The notes: generated by a model from the sequence alone, not told the origin. A DNA stretch of 64,000 bases from Desulfobacterales bacterium (GCA_016342285.1 JAEINQ010000013.1:43396-107395); one strand, 5' to 3'; numbered from the stretch's first letter, positions 41,163 through 50,744 are shown. A program made the numbers and translations.

Positions 41163-43304
41163 CTACCCCCGCATCCACCCGTGGTATTTCTCGATCCACC
41201 CCAGCAGCCTTTCCGGTGCGTGGGCTTTTTTCCACCGACCGGCGGCGTATTTGTTGGCTTCGGCCTGGGTGGGGTAGATGTGAATGGTTCCCAGGATCTT
41301 GTTGAGCCCCAGGTTGTGCTTCATGGCCGTGATGTATTCGGTGATGATCTCCCCGGCATGGGCGCCCATGATGGTCACCCCGAGGATCTTGTCGGTGCCC
41401 GGTCTGGTCAGGACACGGACCAGGCCGTGGTCTTCGGAATCGGCGATGGCACGGTCCAGGTCATCAATGCCGTATTCGGTCACCTCAAAGGCGATGCCCC
41501 GCTCTTCGGCTTCGAGGATGTTGAGCCCGACCCGTGCCACTTCGGGGTCGCAAAAGGTGGCCCATGGCACGACCCGATAGTCCACGTTGAAGGTCTTGAA
41601 TTTTCCGAACAAGGCGTTGACCGCGGCGTACCAGGCCTGGTGGGCCGCCGTGTGGGTGAACTGGTAGGGTCCGGCCACATCCCCCGCGCAGAAGATGTTG
41701 GGGAAATTGGTTTGGAGCAGACCGTTGGTTTCGATGGTGCCGTTCTTTCGAATTTCCACCCCGAGTTCTTCCAGACCGAATCCTTTGGTATTGGCGGCGC
41801 GTCCCACGGCCACCAGAATCTGGTCAAAGGGGATGCGCACCTCCTGCTCTTGATGTTCGCAGATCAGGACCCGTTCATTGTTTTCAGTGATCACTTCCTT
41901 GGCCCGGTGCCCGGTGAGGACGGAAATGCCTTCAGCCTCAAATTTGTCTTTCACGGCCTTGGAGATGTCAGCATCTTCACGGCCGAGAATGCGTGGCATC
42001 ATTTCCACCTGGCTTACCTGGGATCCGAGTCGTGAAAAGGCCTGGGTCAGTTCGCTGCCGATCGGTCCGCCGCCCAGCACCACCAGTCGCTCGGGGCGCT
42101 GGCGAAGATTCCAGACATTGTCCGAAGTCAGGTAGTCGATGCGATCCAGTCCCGGTATGGGCGGGACAAAGGGTCTGGCGCCGGTGGCCACGATGATGCT
42201 GCGGGTGGTCAACTGCCGCCCATTTACGTCTACCGTATACGGCGAGGTGATGCGGGCCTCGCCTTCAATGACCTCAACTCCCAGGTCGGTGTACCGCTCC
42301 ACGCTATCGTGGGGTGCCACTTTGCGAATCACCGCCTGGACCCGCTCCATGACCCGGGCAAAGTCGAAGTCGATGGTTCCGGATTCAAAGCCGAAGTCTT
42401 TAGCCCGGCGCACGTCGGCCAGGACCTTGGCGGATCGGATCAACGCCTTGCTGGGGACGCATCCGGTATTGAGGCAGTCGCCCCCCATCTTGTGCCGTTC
42501 GATCAGGGCCACTCGGGCCCGGACGGCGGCGGCGATATAGGCGCTGACCAGACCTGCCGAACCGCCCCCGATGACCACGAGGTTGTAGTCGAATCTTTTG
42601 GGGCGGGGCCAGGCGGCCAGAACTTTACGGGCCCGCACGGCGGCCACGGCTTTTTTTGCGACCAGGGGAAAGATGCCCAGCAGGACAAAGGAGAAGAGAA
42701 GACCAGGCGACAAAATTCCGGAGGCCGAATCGATCTTGGCCAGCTGGGTGCCGGCATTGACATAGACGAAGGTGCCCGGAAGCATGCCGACCTGGCTGAC
42801 CAGATAGTAAGCCATGGTCCGGATGGGGGTCAGCCCCATGACCAGGTTGATGACGAAAAAGGGAAAAAGCGGCACCAGCCGAAGGGTAAAGAGGTAAAAG
42901 GGGCCGTCTTTTTCCACGCCGGCATTGATGGCGCGAAGCTTTTCACCGAATTTGCCCTGTACCCAGTCCTTTAGCAGGAACCGGGATACGAGAAAAGCCA
43001 GGGTGGCGCCGATGGTGCTGGCAAAGCTGATGACCACCAGGCCGACCCACAAGCCGAAAAGTCCACCGCCGGCCAGGGTCATGACCGTAGCGCCGGGAAG
43101 GGAGAGGGCCGTGACCAGAATATAGACGGCCATGTAAAGGAAAATGGTCAGGCCGGTGTTTTCAGCGTAGTACGCCTCAAAGGCCAGTTGCTTGGATTTG
43201 ATGTAGTCCAGGGTCAGGTACTGCTGGAGGTCGAATGCGAAAAAAGCGGCCGCCAATGCAGCAACCACCAGGACGATAATGATTCTCGATGTGTTTGTCT
43301 TCAT
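41163..43304 (-). CDS. VTT-domain membrane protein fused to a mercuric-reductase-like flavoprotein
   Basis: A 713-residue fusion. Residues 1-230 are a VTT (TVP38/TMEM64) membrane domain with five to six hydrophobic segments (SLPGATVMTLAGGGLFGLWVGL). Residues about 245-713 are a pyridine-nucleotide disulfide oxidoreductase: VVIGGGSAG, the redox-active pair in GGDCLNTGCVPSKAL near 272-277, a second Rossmann (VVLGGGPIGSELTQAF) and the dimer domain ending HIYPTQAEANKYAAGRW. Similar fusions are known in several phyla with no proven function; a membrane-tethered NAD(P)H-dependent reductase is implied. AGGAGG precedes ATG 43304. Confidence 0.87.
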   Translation of the reverse strand: MKTNTSRIIIVLVVAALAAAFFAFDLQQYLTLDYIKSKQLAFEAYYAENTGLTIFLYMAVYILVTALSLPGATVMTLAGGGLFGLWVGLVVISFASTIGATLAFLVSRFLLKDWVQGKFGEKLRAINAGVEKDGPFYLFTLRLVPLFPFFVINLVMGLTPIRTMAYYLVSQVGMLPGTFVYVNAGTQLAKIDSASGILSPGLLFSFVLLGIFPLVAKKAVAAVRARKVLAAWPRPKRFDYNLVVIGGGSAGLVSAYIAAAVRARVALIERHKMGGDCLNTGCVPSKALIRSAKVLADVRRAKDFGFESGTIDFDFARVMERVQAVIRKVAPHDSVERYTDLGVEVIEGEARITSPYTVDVNGRQLTTRSIIVATGARPFVPPIPGLDRIDYLTSDNVWNLRQRPERLVVLGGGPIGSELTQAFSRLGSQVSQVEMMPRILGREDADISKAVKDKFEAEGISVLTGHRAKEVITENNERVLICEHQEQEVRIPFDQILVAVGRAANTKGFGLEELGVEIRKNGTIETNGLLQTNFPNIFCAGDVAGPYQFTHTAAHQAWYAAVNALFGKFKTFNVDYRVVPWATFCDPEVARVGLNILEAEERGIAFEVTEYGIDDLDRAIADSEDHGLVRVLTRPGTDKILGVTIMGAHAGEIITEYITAMKHNLGLNKILGTIHIYPTQAEANKYAAGRWKKAHAPERLLGWIEKYHGWMRG

Positions 43305-43853
43305 GCGGTAACCTCCTGGGTTCCAGCCGGCCTTTACACCAAAGTTGCTTAACAGCATGGCAAAATAGGATTGACGCTTGATTATCGGCCGACGTTTCCC
43401 TTCACCCTGTCTTCCTGCACCGCCCATGAGACCTCGATCACCGCTTTTTCCCATGACGGCACTTTGGCTGGTGGGTCGGTGAAATGCCTGCGATCCTTAC
43501 ACGAAATATCATCGCGATTCCAGGTTACTGGAGAATGGCGGCCGGTACAAGGCGCGAGGACAGAAAAGATCCGGCCCCATCGATACGGCCGGGCCGATTC
43601 TTTTTTGGGCGGGAAAAGAGCACTAGGGGCTGTCGGGGCTCGCAGGGAACGAAGCGTCGGGAGGCGCCTTCACCGCAGAACAGAAAGACTGTTAGTCTTG
43701 GTTGTTAATGGTTTCTTTTGTCTGATTTAAAGAAAATTTAAAAGTTAATATTGACAGATAACGACCCAATGGCTAATCACCCGCTTGTTTTATGAGCAAA
43801 TACCCTTAACCCTGTGCCGCGCCGTCCTCTTTTTCATCGAAAACAGGAGACCC
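43305..43853. other. 549-nt divergent gap with terminator-like stem and promoter, no gene
   Basis: No coding region is supported. GATCCGGCCCCATCGATACG, GCCGGGCC and GATTCTTTTTT (43568-43607) can form a GC-rich stem followed by T6. A sigma-70-like TTGACA (43751-43756), 17-nt spacer and TAATCA (43774-43779) lie 75 nt before the CcsA-like gene. I looked for the paired conserved boxes of a cobalamin riboswitch and did not find them. Confidence 0.4.
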
Positions 43854-44603
43854 ATGCCGATTCGCATCGAAAGCCCTTTCTACATCGCCTTTTTTTGCAA
43901 CGGCGCAGGTTTGGTGCTCTCGGTTTTACACTGGCCCAAAACGGCAAAGGGGCTGGTTGTGTCGGCCCTGGTCGCCGTTACCGCCGCTCTTTTCCTGATC
44001 GTTGATACCCACGACCAGTTCCCGGTTTACACCCTTTTTGAATCCCTTCTGGCCGCGGCCTGGATGATTCAGTGCTGGTTGGTTTTTCGCCCCGGTCGGC
44101 AGCCCGGTCTTTCGGAGCCCGAAACCTGGACCTGGGCCGGGATTTTAATTCTTTTTTGTGTCTCTTTCTGCCTGGACAAGACGCCTGCGGCCAGCGGATT
44201 CAATCACCGCTATCCCTGGGTGATCGGATTTCACGGATTCCGGGTGGCCACCCTGGCCACCCTGCTGGTGGCTTCGGCCCATTTTTTTGCTGGCCGCCAT
44301 CTTTTGAAAACGGTCGGCGCGGGGGCCTCCCAGGTCCTGCATTCGGGAAGAAATTACCTGCTTTTGGCTGCCGTCCTCTTTTTGACGGCGGAATACTGCG
44401 GCCTGGTCTGGTGCCAGAACGGGTGGGGCGATATCTGGCACTGGAGCCCGGGGTTTTTTCAATCCACCCTGATCCTGCTCTATCTGATGGCGGCCTTTCA
44501 TGTTCCCCCCAAATGGATCCATGCCCGGCGGGCACGTAATTTTTTCGGCGCCATGGGCGGCCTTTTTGTGCTGGCCATGATGCTTTTAAGGAGCCTGATC
44601 TGA
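43854..44603 (+). CDS. CcsA/ResC-like heme-handling membrane protein, divergent
   Basis: A 249-residue protein with seven to eight hydrophobic segments. WGDIWHWSP near residue 191 is a variant of the tryptophan-rich WWD heme-binding motif (WGxxWxWD) of cytochrome c assembly proteins, with Asp replaced by Ser; His residues lie before it (FHGFRVATLATLLVASAHFF) and after it (AFHVPPKW). CAGGAG precedes ATG 43854. It is followed by a ResB-like gene and then a TonB receptor and ABC transporter, not by cytochrome genes, so it may serve in heme or metal-complex uptake. That role is inference. Confidence 0.65.
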   Translation: MPIRIESPFYIAFFCNGAGLVLSVLHWPKTAKGLVVSALVAVTAALFLIVDTHDQFPVYTLFESLLAAAWMIQCWLVFRPGRQPGLSEPETWTWAGILILFCVSFCLDKTPAASGFNHRYPWVIGFHGFRVATLATLLVASAHFFAGRHLLKTVGAGASQVLHSGRNYLLLAAVLFLTAEYCGLVWCQNGWGDIWHWSPGFFQSTLILLYLMAAFHVPPKWIHARRARNFFGAMGGLFVLAMMLLRSLI

Positions 44604-44605
44604 CG

Positions 44606-44626
44606 CACCCATGGGTGCTTTTTTTG
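44606..44626 (+). terminator. Intra-operon hairpin plus T-run
   Basis: GCACCCATGGGTGC followed by TTTTTTT, 3 nt after the CcsA-like stop. With a 5-bp stem it would be a weak terminator, and it could adjust the ratio of the first gene to the rest of the operon. Confidence 0.5.
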
Positions 44627-44656
44627 CATCAACAACCAGACAAAGAGGCCTTTGGC

Positions 44657-45469
44657 GTGAAACAAACCGTAGAAAAAATGGCATCCCTTCAACTGACTGC
44701 GGTGCTGCTGATTCTATTGCTGGTCTGGTTTGCCGCAGGCGGCATTCTGGCCGTCTCAGACGGCTGTGCCGGTGCTTTTGACGCCATGAACCGGCAACTG
44801 CTCCGGGACTGGATGATGGCCAATGGCCGGTGGCCCTGGGCGGCCAATGCCTGGATGTTCGGTCTTTTTGCCGTGATGGGGGTGCTGGGGATCAATCTTG
44901 GATGCTGCGTCTGGCGGAAAATGACCGGTATGGTTCGGTCCGGCCGTCCCGTGGCCTCCCGGCTCATGCTGGTGCTTCACCTGGCTTTCGGCGTTCTGAT
45001 CCTGCTTCATCTGGGCAGCTTCATGCTCGGTTATCGCCAGGAAGGGATCCGCCTGAAACCCGGAAAAACAATGTCCCTGCCCGATGGCAGCCAACTTCGC
45101 CTGGATCGTGTTCATTTCGTGGACAACCCGGATGTGCTGGCGCTTTCTTTTCGGAAACTGACCCGGGAAAATTTCAGTTTTGATGAAAATCACGCCTGGG
45201 TGACCCTGTCCAAAAATGGCCGGGATCTTTTTTCCGGCCCGGCAGGGATCATGCGCCCCCTGCGTTGGGGCGACACCCAGGTCACGTTAAAAAAGTTCAA
45301 ACCGGCCCGTGGAGGCCGGCAGGGGGGTGCTTCCCCCGCCGGTTTTGGTGCGGTGATGGTGGTGACTAAAAATCCCTGCCTGCGCCCCATACTGGTTTTT
45401 TTCCCGATATTGATCGTATCGACCGCCGTTTATCTGGTGCTGACATGGAGAACCAAACACTTCAATTGA
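44657..45469 (+). CDS. ResB/Ccs1-like membrane protein, short
   Basis: A 270-residue protein. Membrane segments lie near the N-terminus (LQLTAVLLILLLVWFAAGGILAV), at about 55-75 (AANAWMFGLFAVMGVLGINLG), 95-118 (LMLVLHLAFGVLILLHLGSFML) and the C-terminus (PILVFFPILIVSTAVYLVL), with a periplasmic beta-rich part between (LKPGKTMSLPDGSQLRLDRV). This matches the plan of ResB/Ccs1 but is shorter than the usual 400-plus residues. GTG 44657 is preferred for its AGAGG; ATG 44678 is possible. Partner of the CcsA-like protein. Confidence 0.65.
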   Translation: MKQTVEKMASLQLTAVLLILLLVWFAAGGILAVSDGCAGAFDAMNRQLLRDWMMANGRWPWAANAWMFGLFAVMGVLGINLGCCVWRKMTGMVRSGRPVASRLMLVLHLAFGVLILLHLGSFMLGYRQEGIRLKPGKTMSLPDGSQLRLDRVHFVDNPDVLALSFRKLTRENFSFDENHAWVTLSKNGRDLFSGPAGIMRPLRWGDTQVTLKKFKPARGGRQGGASPAGFGAVMVVTKNPCLRPILVFFPILIVSTAVYLVLTWRTKHFN

Positions 45470-45488
45470 AATGGGGACAGGAGGAAAC

Positions 45489-47570
45489 ATGAAACGAATT
45501 TTTGTGACGGCGATGCTGGCATTGATCGTGCCGGGTCTGTTGGTGCTTCCGGTCTGGGCCGGCGGTGGCAAAGGGGCGGCCTATGACACCTATACCCTGG
45601 GAGAGATCGTGGTGACCGGGGACCGTCCCGGGGTGGAGCAGATGGCCCTGACCACGGTGATCACGGCCGAAGAGATCGAGGTTACGGGAAGCCAGAATGT
45701 GGCCGAGGCCCTGGCCCATGCGCCCGGGATTACGGTGTCCACCGGCCGAAAGGACGAATCCGATGTCTCTATTCATGGATTTGCCCAGAACAAGACCCTG
45801 ATCCTCATCGATGGGGTCCCATTTTACGAAACCTATTACGGTAAATTGGATCTCAAGCAGATTCCCACCGACATCATCGCCAAGATCGAGATCACCAAAG
45901 GGGCTGCCTCGGTGCTCTACGGCGCCAACGCCGAAGCCGGGGTGATCAATATCGTGACCCGGAAAGCGGCCGGCCGGCCCACCGTTTCCGCCAGCCTGGA
46001 CGTGGCCGATGGCGGCGGTATGCGCGCTTCTGTCTCCCATGGCATGCGCACCGGCAAATTCAATTACTGGATCAACTTTTCACGCCGGGAAGCCGATGCC
46101 ACCAGGCTTTCCGGCGATTTTACCAAAAGGACCGGACTGATCTGGCGTAAACCGGGTGGCAAGTCCTATCCGTACATTGAAGACGGCGGCTATTTCCGGG
46201 ACAATTCCGATTATCAGACCGACAGCCTCTGGGCCAAGATCGGGTTCGAACCTTCCAGGGATGCCGAATATTTTGTCAATTTCCATCATTCGGCCACGGA
46301 AAAGGGCGTGCCGGCCAACCTGGATGAAAACCAGGTCCTTCCCAATCCCAAAGTGCCCAGCGATTCACCCTTTTCCTTTCTTTGCCGGAAACCGGAATAC
46401 AACGACTGGGGGGTGGACCTGAGCGGCCGGCAAGCCGTCTCCGATCGCCTGACCTTCAAAGGCAAGGTCTTTTATCACGAACACACGGACGATTATGCTT
46501 CCTATAACGACATCGATCATACCGTGCTCATCGCCACCAGTCGCTACGAGGATTACATGGCCGGAGGGATGGTGATGGCCGACCTGCGGTTGGCCGAACC
46601 GGACCACCTGCGTCTGGCCGTTCACTACAAGGGCGACTCCCACAAGGAAAACGGCGATGCCCACCTGCCCCTGGCGGAAAGTTTTTCCTATACCGGATCG
46701 GTGGCCCTGGAGAACGAATATGCTTTGGCTGGCCGGTTCTCCATTGTCATGGGCGCCAGCTACGACTGGATGGATGTCTCCAAGGCAAAAGAGAACGTCA
46801 TCAATGCCGCCGGTGCTTTTGTAAGCCAGATCGATAATACCACCCCCGGGATCAAAGACTCTGTGAACCCCATGATCGGTGGCAACTGGTTTGTGTCCGA
46901 TACCCTGCGTGTTTTCGGATCGGTGGCGCAAAAGACCCGGTTCCCGGCCCTTCACGAACTTTATTCAGGCACCTCCGGCAATCCGAAACTAGACGCTGAA
47001 CGCAGCAACAACTATACTCTGGGCCTCTCAAAGACCCTGGACGGCCTGGAGCTGGAAATTGCCGGTTTCTTCCATGATATCAGTGACCGCATCGAACGCT
47101 TCGATAAAAATTCGCTATACCTGAACAGCGAAAAGATCCATGTATACGGCGTTGAAGCCACAGCGATCTGGACGCCCCTGGCGGATCTGACCCTGAAGAT
47201 GGACTGTACCCTCGCCGAGGCCCGGGACAAGGGTGACACTCGGGTGACCGACGATGTGGTCGATGTGCCCGAGGTTAAGATCGGGGCCAGCGCCAGTTAT
47301 CTTCTATCATCGCTGGGCACCCGGTTCGACGTGAACCTTCAGTTTGTGGGGCGGACCTGGGGGCAACTGCCCACGCCGGGGAATCCCAACGAAGATGCGC
47401 TGCGCACCGAGAGCTACAACACGATGGGCGCCCGGATCACCCAGCCCCTTGGTGATCACTGGCAACTGCATCTGACCGGCACCAATCTCATGGACCGGGC
47501 CTATGAGCCGGAAGCCGGGTATCCGGCCCCGGGGCGGACCCTTTGGGCGGGGGTTTCCATGAATTACTAG
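45489..47570 (+). CDS. TonB-dependent outer-membrane receptor
   Basis: A 693-residue receptor. Residues 1-25 are a signal peptide (MKRIFVTAMLALIVPGLLVL..WAGG). A TonB box-like LGEIVVTGDRP is near 38, a plug domain near 50-160 (LAHAPGITVSTGRKDESDVSIHGFAQNKTLILIDGV, GAASVLYGANAEAGVINIVTR), then a barrel ending in the aromatic GVSMNY. ACAGGAGG precedes ATG 45489. It is of the BtuB/CirA type; the ligand (cobalamin, heme or siderophore) is unknown. No tonB or exbBD gene is in the window. Confidence 0.92.
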   Translation: MKRIFVTAMLALIVPGLLVLPVWAGGGKGAAYDTYTLGEIVVTGDRPGVEQMALTTVITAEEIEVTGSQNVAEALAHAPGITVSTGRKDESDVSIHGFAQNKTLILIDGVPFYETYYGKLDLKQIPTDIIAKIEITKGAASVLYGANAEAGVINIVTRKAAGRPTVSASLDVADGGGMRASVSHGMRTGKFNYWINFSRREADATRLSGDFTKRTGLIWRKPGGKSYPYIEDGGYFRDNSDYQTDSLWAKIGFEPSRDAEYFVNFHHSATEKGVPANLDENQVLPNPKVPSDSPFSFLCRKPEYNDWGVDLSGRQAVSDRLTFKGKVFYHEHTDDYASYNDIDHTVLIATSRYEDYMAGGMVMADLRLAEPDHLRLAVHYKGDSHKENGDAHLPLAESFSYTGSVALENEYALAGRFSIVMGASYDWMDVSKAKENVINAAGAFVSQIDNTTPGIKDSVNPMIGGNWFVSDTLRVFGSVAQKTRFPALHELYSGTSGNPKLDAERSNNYTLGLSKTLDGLELEIAGFFHDISDRIERFDKNSLYLNSEKIHVYGVEATAIWTPLADLTLKMDCTLAEARDKGDTRVTDDVVDVPEVKIGASASYLLSSLGTRFDVNLQFVGRTWGQLPTPGNPNEDALRTESYNTMGARITQPLGDHWQLHLTGTNLMDRAYEPEAGYPAPGRTLWAGVSMNY

Positions 47571-47590
47571 TCGCTTTCATCGCATTGGTC

Positions 47591-47641
47591 GTAGGCGTGG
47601 CTTCCAGCCACGAATCGATCAAGGCAAGATGCCGCTCCTAC
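47591..47641. repeat. REP-like hairpin between receptor and binding-protein genes
   Basis: GTAGG (47591) ... CCTAC (47641) flank GTGGCTTCCAGCCAC and GGCAAGATGCCGC, each able to pair. This is the usual layout of bacterial REP elements; it lies within the uptake operon and might protect or attenuate the receptor mRNA. Confidence 0.5.
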
Positions 47642-47712
47642 CGCAAAATGAAGGCTCCGGATGATGCAAGAAGTAAAGAATATTACCTATGGCCCCAGCA
47701 CACGACGGAGGG

Positions 47713-48774
47713 ATGATGAGGTTTTTAAAGGACCGTTTCGCCAACGCTTTGGGATGGTTTGGGGCGGTGACCCTGATGATCGGCATGGGTCTGGCGCTTC
47801 CCGCTACCGTCGCGGCCGAAGAGATTGTCCTGACCGATATGGCCGGGCGGTCCGTTCGTTTGCCGGGGCCGGCCATTCGGATCGTCACCACCTTCAAACC
47901 GGCTACCCTCTGTATCTTTTCCCTGGGGCTGGAAAAACGTCTGGTGGGCATCGATACCGAGTCCACCCGGGAGCCGTTTCATCTGGCCCTGTGGCCGGGG
48001 GTGAAAGACGTGACCCCGGTCGGCACCAAGTCCAACGGTTTGAACATTGAAACCATTGTCTCTTTAAAGCCGGATCTGATCATCCTCTACGCCCAGAAAG
48101 ACGGGGTGCACACCGCTGATCGGCTGGCCGCGGCCGGAATCCCGGCCATGGTAATTTTGCCGGAGAATTTCCAGAGCCTGGCCCGATGCCTTGGCCTTAT
48201 CGCCACGGCTGCCGGTGAACCGGCCGCGGCTGCCAGGGCCACCGGCGTGATGGGCCGGACCCTGGCCCTGGCGCGGTCAAGGGTGGCGGATCTTACGGCC
48301 GGTCAAAAAAAGCGCTGTTATTACGCAGCGCCTCGTGGTTTTTTCACCACGGCTTCGGCTGATTTGCTTCAGCACGAGATGATCCGGGCTGCCGGTGGTG
48401 TCAATGTTGCAGTAAACCTGAGCGGCTATTTTCGGGATATATCCCAGGAACAGTTCGCCCGGTGGCGGCCGGACGTGGTGGTGGTTTCATCCCATATCCG
48501 CGGGCAGGCCCGCCGGGTGGCCCGGCGCCGGGAATTTGCTCATATTCCCGCCTTTGTCCATGGCCGGGTTTACGCCTTTCCGTCTTCCCTGTGCCCCTGG
48601 GATTTTCCTTCTCCCCTGTCGAGCCTCGGGGTGCTGTGGCTCTCGGCCCGGTTTTATCCCGAAAGGTATTCGGATTTGGATTTGGCAACAGAAATCGACC
48701 GGTTTCATCGGGACCTGTACGGGCGCAGCCTGACGGATATGAAGGGCCGGCTCGATGACGAGATTATGCATTGA
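47713..48774 (+). CDS. Periplasmic metal/cobalamin-type substrate-binding protein (TroA fold)
   Basis: About 353 residues. A signal peptide (ALGWFGAVTLMIGMGLALPATVAA) is followed by the TroA/BtuF-like fold: RIVTTFKPATLCIFSLGLEKRLVGID, GLNIETIVSLKPDLIILYA, FAHIPAFVHGRVYAFP. It is the ABC binding protein for the permease and ATPase that follow. GGAGGG stands immediately before ATG 47713 and 47716, so the exact start among the in-frame ATGs at 47689, 47713 and 47716 is open. Cargo: iron complex, heme or cobalamin. Confidence 0.87.
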   Translation: MMRFLKDRFANALGWFGAVTLMIGMGLALPATVAAEEIVLTDMAGRSVRLPGPAIRIVTTFKPATLCIFSLGLEKRLVGIDTESTREPFHLALWPGVKDVTPVGTKSNGLNIETIVSLKPDLIILYAQKDGVHTADRLAAAGIPAMVILPENFQSLARCLGLIATAAGEPAAAARATGVMGRTLALARSRVADLTAGQKKRCYYAAPRGFFTTASADLLQHEMIRAAGGVNVAVNLSGYFRDISQEQFARWRPDVVVVSSHIRGQARRVARRREFAHIPAFVHGRVYAFPSSLCPWDFPSPLSSLGVLWLSARFYPERYSDLDLATEIDRFHRDLYGRSLTDMKGRLDDEIMH

Positions 48775-49832
48775 GAACCCAAAAGGCCATTGAGCCGGAT
48801 GCCGGCGCCGATTCGCGTCGGTTTCGTCAAACCATGGTTCTCCTGACTGCCGGGCTCGTTGCTCTTTTTCTGGGGTCGCTGATGGTGGGGCGCTACGACA
48901 TCGGCCCGAAGGACCTTTTTGCCATTTTCCGGACCCGGCTTCAAGGTGGTCCACTGACCGGCGACCTTGGTACCCAGGCCCTTATTTTTTTCCAGATCCG
49001 CTTGCCCCGGTGTCTCATGGCCCTGCTGGCCGGGGCCGGTCTCTCGGTTTCAGGGGCCGCCTACCAGGCCCTGTTTAGAAATCCGCTGGTCTCGCCGGAC
49101 ATCCTTGGGGTTGCCGCCGGGTGTACTTTCGGGGCCGCGCTGGGGCTGGTCTTGCCCGGGGAAAGCTTTGCCCTGGTTCGCGCGCTCGCCTTTGTCGGCG
49201 GACTCCTTGCGGTCTATCTGGCGGTGGGCATTGCCAAATGGGTCCGCGGCGGCCGTCCGGTGATCATTCTGGTGCTGGCCGGCCTGGTGGTCACCTCGGT
49301 CTTTAACGCCCTGCTCATGGTTCTCAAATATGGTGCCGATCCATACAACGAGTTGCCGGCCATCGTCTTTTGGATCATGGGGAGTCTGAACCGGGTGGTT
49401 TGGGCTGACCTGTATATCATGATCCCGGTGGTCGGCGGTGGCATGATCGCCTTTGTTCTGTTGCGATACCGCCTCAATGTCCTGTCCCTGGGCGATCTCC
49501 AGGCCCGCTCCCTGGGCATGAACCCCGGGTTTTACCGGTTTGCCATGATTTCCCTGAGCTCATTGATGGTGGCCATTTGCGTCTCCACCTGCGGGCAGAT
49601 TTGCTGGATCGGTCTGGTGGTGCCCCACATGGCCCGGACCCTGGTCGGTCCCAACCACCAGCGGATGATACCGGTGACCCTGGTGATGGGTGCCCTGTTT
49701 TTGCTGGTGGCCGATGCCATGGCCCGGTCCCTGACCGCAGCGGAACTGCCGGTGAGCATCATTACCGCCCTGTCCGGCGCGCCGCTGTTTGCCTTCCTGT
49801 TGTATCGAAACCGGGGAAGGGGCTGGATATGA
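48771..49832 (+). CDS. FecCD-family ABC permease
   Basis: A 353-residue permease with ten hydrophobic segments. RLPRCLMALLAGAGLSVSGAAYQALFRNPLVSPDILGVAAGC is the FecCD signature, and GQICWIGLVVPHMARTLVGPNHQ follows in the second half. The start is TTG at 48771, overlapping the binding-protein stop by 4 nt. It forms the inner-membrane channel of the uptake system. Confidence 0.93.
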   Translation: MRTQKAIEPDAGADSRRFRQTMVLLTAGLVALFLGSLMVGRYDIGPKDLFAIFRTRLQGGPLTGDLGTQALIFFQIRLPRCLMALLAGAGLSVSGAAYQALFRNPLVSPDILGVAAGCTFGAALGLVLPGESFALVRALAFVGGLLAVYLAVGIAKWVRGGRPVIILVLAGLVVTSVFNALLMVLKYGADPYNELPAIVFWIMGSLNRVVWADLYIMIPVVGGGMIAFVLLRYRLNVLSLGDLQARSLGMNPGFYRFAMISLSSLMVAICVSTCGQICWIGLVVPHMARTLVGPNHQRMIPVTLVMGALFLLVADAMARSLTAAELPVSIITALSGAPLFAFLLYRNRGRGWI

Positions 49833-50608
49833 GTGTGGCCTGCAATGGGCTGTGCTGGGGGTATGGCCGCCGGCCAGTGCTTGAAGACGTCACGTTTTTT
49901 GTGGGCAAAGGGGAATTTTGTGCGGTTTTGGGGCGCAACGGTTCCGGCAAGACCACCTTGCTCCATTGCCTCTGCGGCCTGCTGCAACCGGATCCGGGAC
50001 AGGTCCGATTGGCCGGAATGGACGTGGCCGGCGCCACCCGGGGTCAGATTGCCCGGGCCGTGAGCCTGATGGCCCAGGAACAGGCCGATATTTTTCCGTT
50101 CCGGGTGCTGGATGTGGTGGTCATGGGCCGAACCCCGCATCTGTCCCCGGGTCAGGTTCCCGGACCGGCGGATTACGACCTGGCCATGGCATCCCTGGCT
50201 GAGCTTCGGGCCGAATCCCTGGCAAAACGGAATTTCAACCGCATCTCCGGTGGTGAACGGCAGATGGTTATGTTGGCCCGGGCACTGACCCAGAACGCCC
50301 CGGTCATGTTGTTGGACGAACCAACCAGCCACCTGGATTTCAACAATCAGGACCGGCTGCTGCAGCGTGTCCACAGCCTTTGCCACAAACACGGCATTAC
50401 CGTTGTCGCCGCCGTCCATGATCCGAATCTGGCCGGCCGGTTCAGCGACCAGGTGGTGATGATGCACCGTGGCCGGGTGTTGATCCAGGGGGCGGCCGAC
50501 CGGGTCATGACTGCCGAGAACCTGGGCCGCTTGTACCAGACCGATATCCGCCAGGCCGATATTCCCGACGGCCCCAGGGTCTTTGTGGCCATTAACTCCC
50601 CGGATTAA
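49829..50608 (+). CDS. FecE-type ABC ATPase
   Basis: A 259-residue ATPase: Walker A GRNGSGKTTLL near 36, Q loop in LMAQEQADIF, signature ISGGERQMVMLARAL and Walker B VMLLDEPTSHLDF, with the H loop in VAAVHDPNLAG. ATG 49829 overlaps the permease stop by 4 nt. It energises import with the two preceding proteins and ends the operon. Confidence 0.94.
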   Translation: MSVACNGLCWGYGRRPVLEDVTFFVGKGEFCAVLGRNGSGKTTLLHCLCGLLQPDPGQVRLAGMDVAGATRGQIARAVSLMAQEQADIFPFRVLDVVVMGRTPHLSPGQVPGPADYDLAMASLAELRAESLAKRNFNRISGGERQMVMLARALTQNAPVMLLDEPTSHLDFNNQDRLLQRVHSLCHKHGITVVAAVHDPNLAGRFSDQVVMMHRGRVLIQGAADRVMTAENLGRLYQTDIRQADIPDGPRVFVAINSPD

Positions 50609-50744
50609 ATTCGTTAGGGCAACCACGCCTTTTCAGTGGCAATCCAAGGCACCTCTTCCTGCGTGAATTCTTTACGGACGGATTCAGAGGCGTTGCAGCC
50701 AGGACGTCCGCCAATGATCCCAACGGGCAGCGCGGCAAAAACCA

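Noticed and set aside
43305..43853. Riboswitch (cobalamin or molybdenum cofactor) ahead of the uptake operon
   Set aside because: No paired conserved boxes could be matched by eye; only a terminator-like stem and a promoter are visible.
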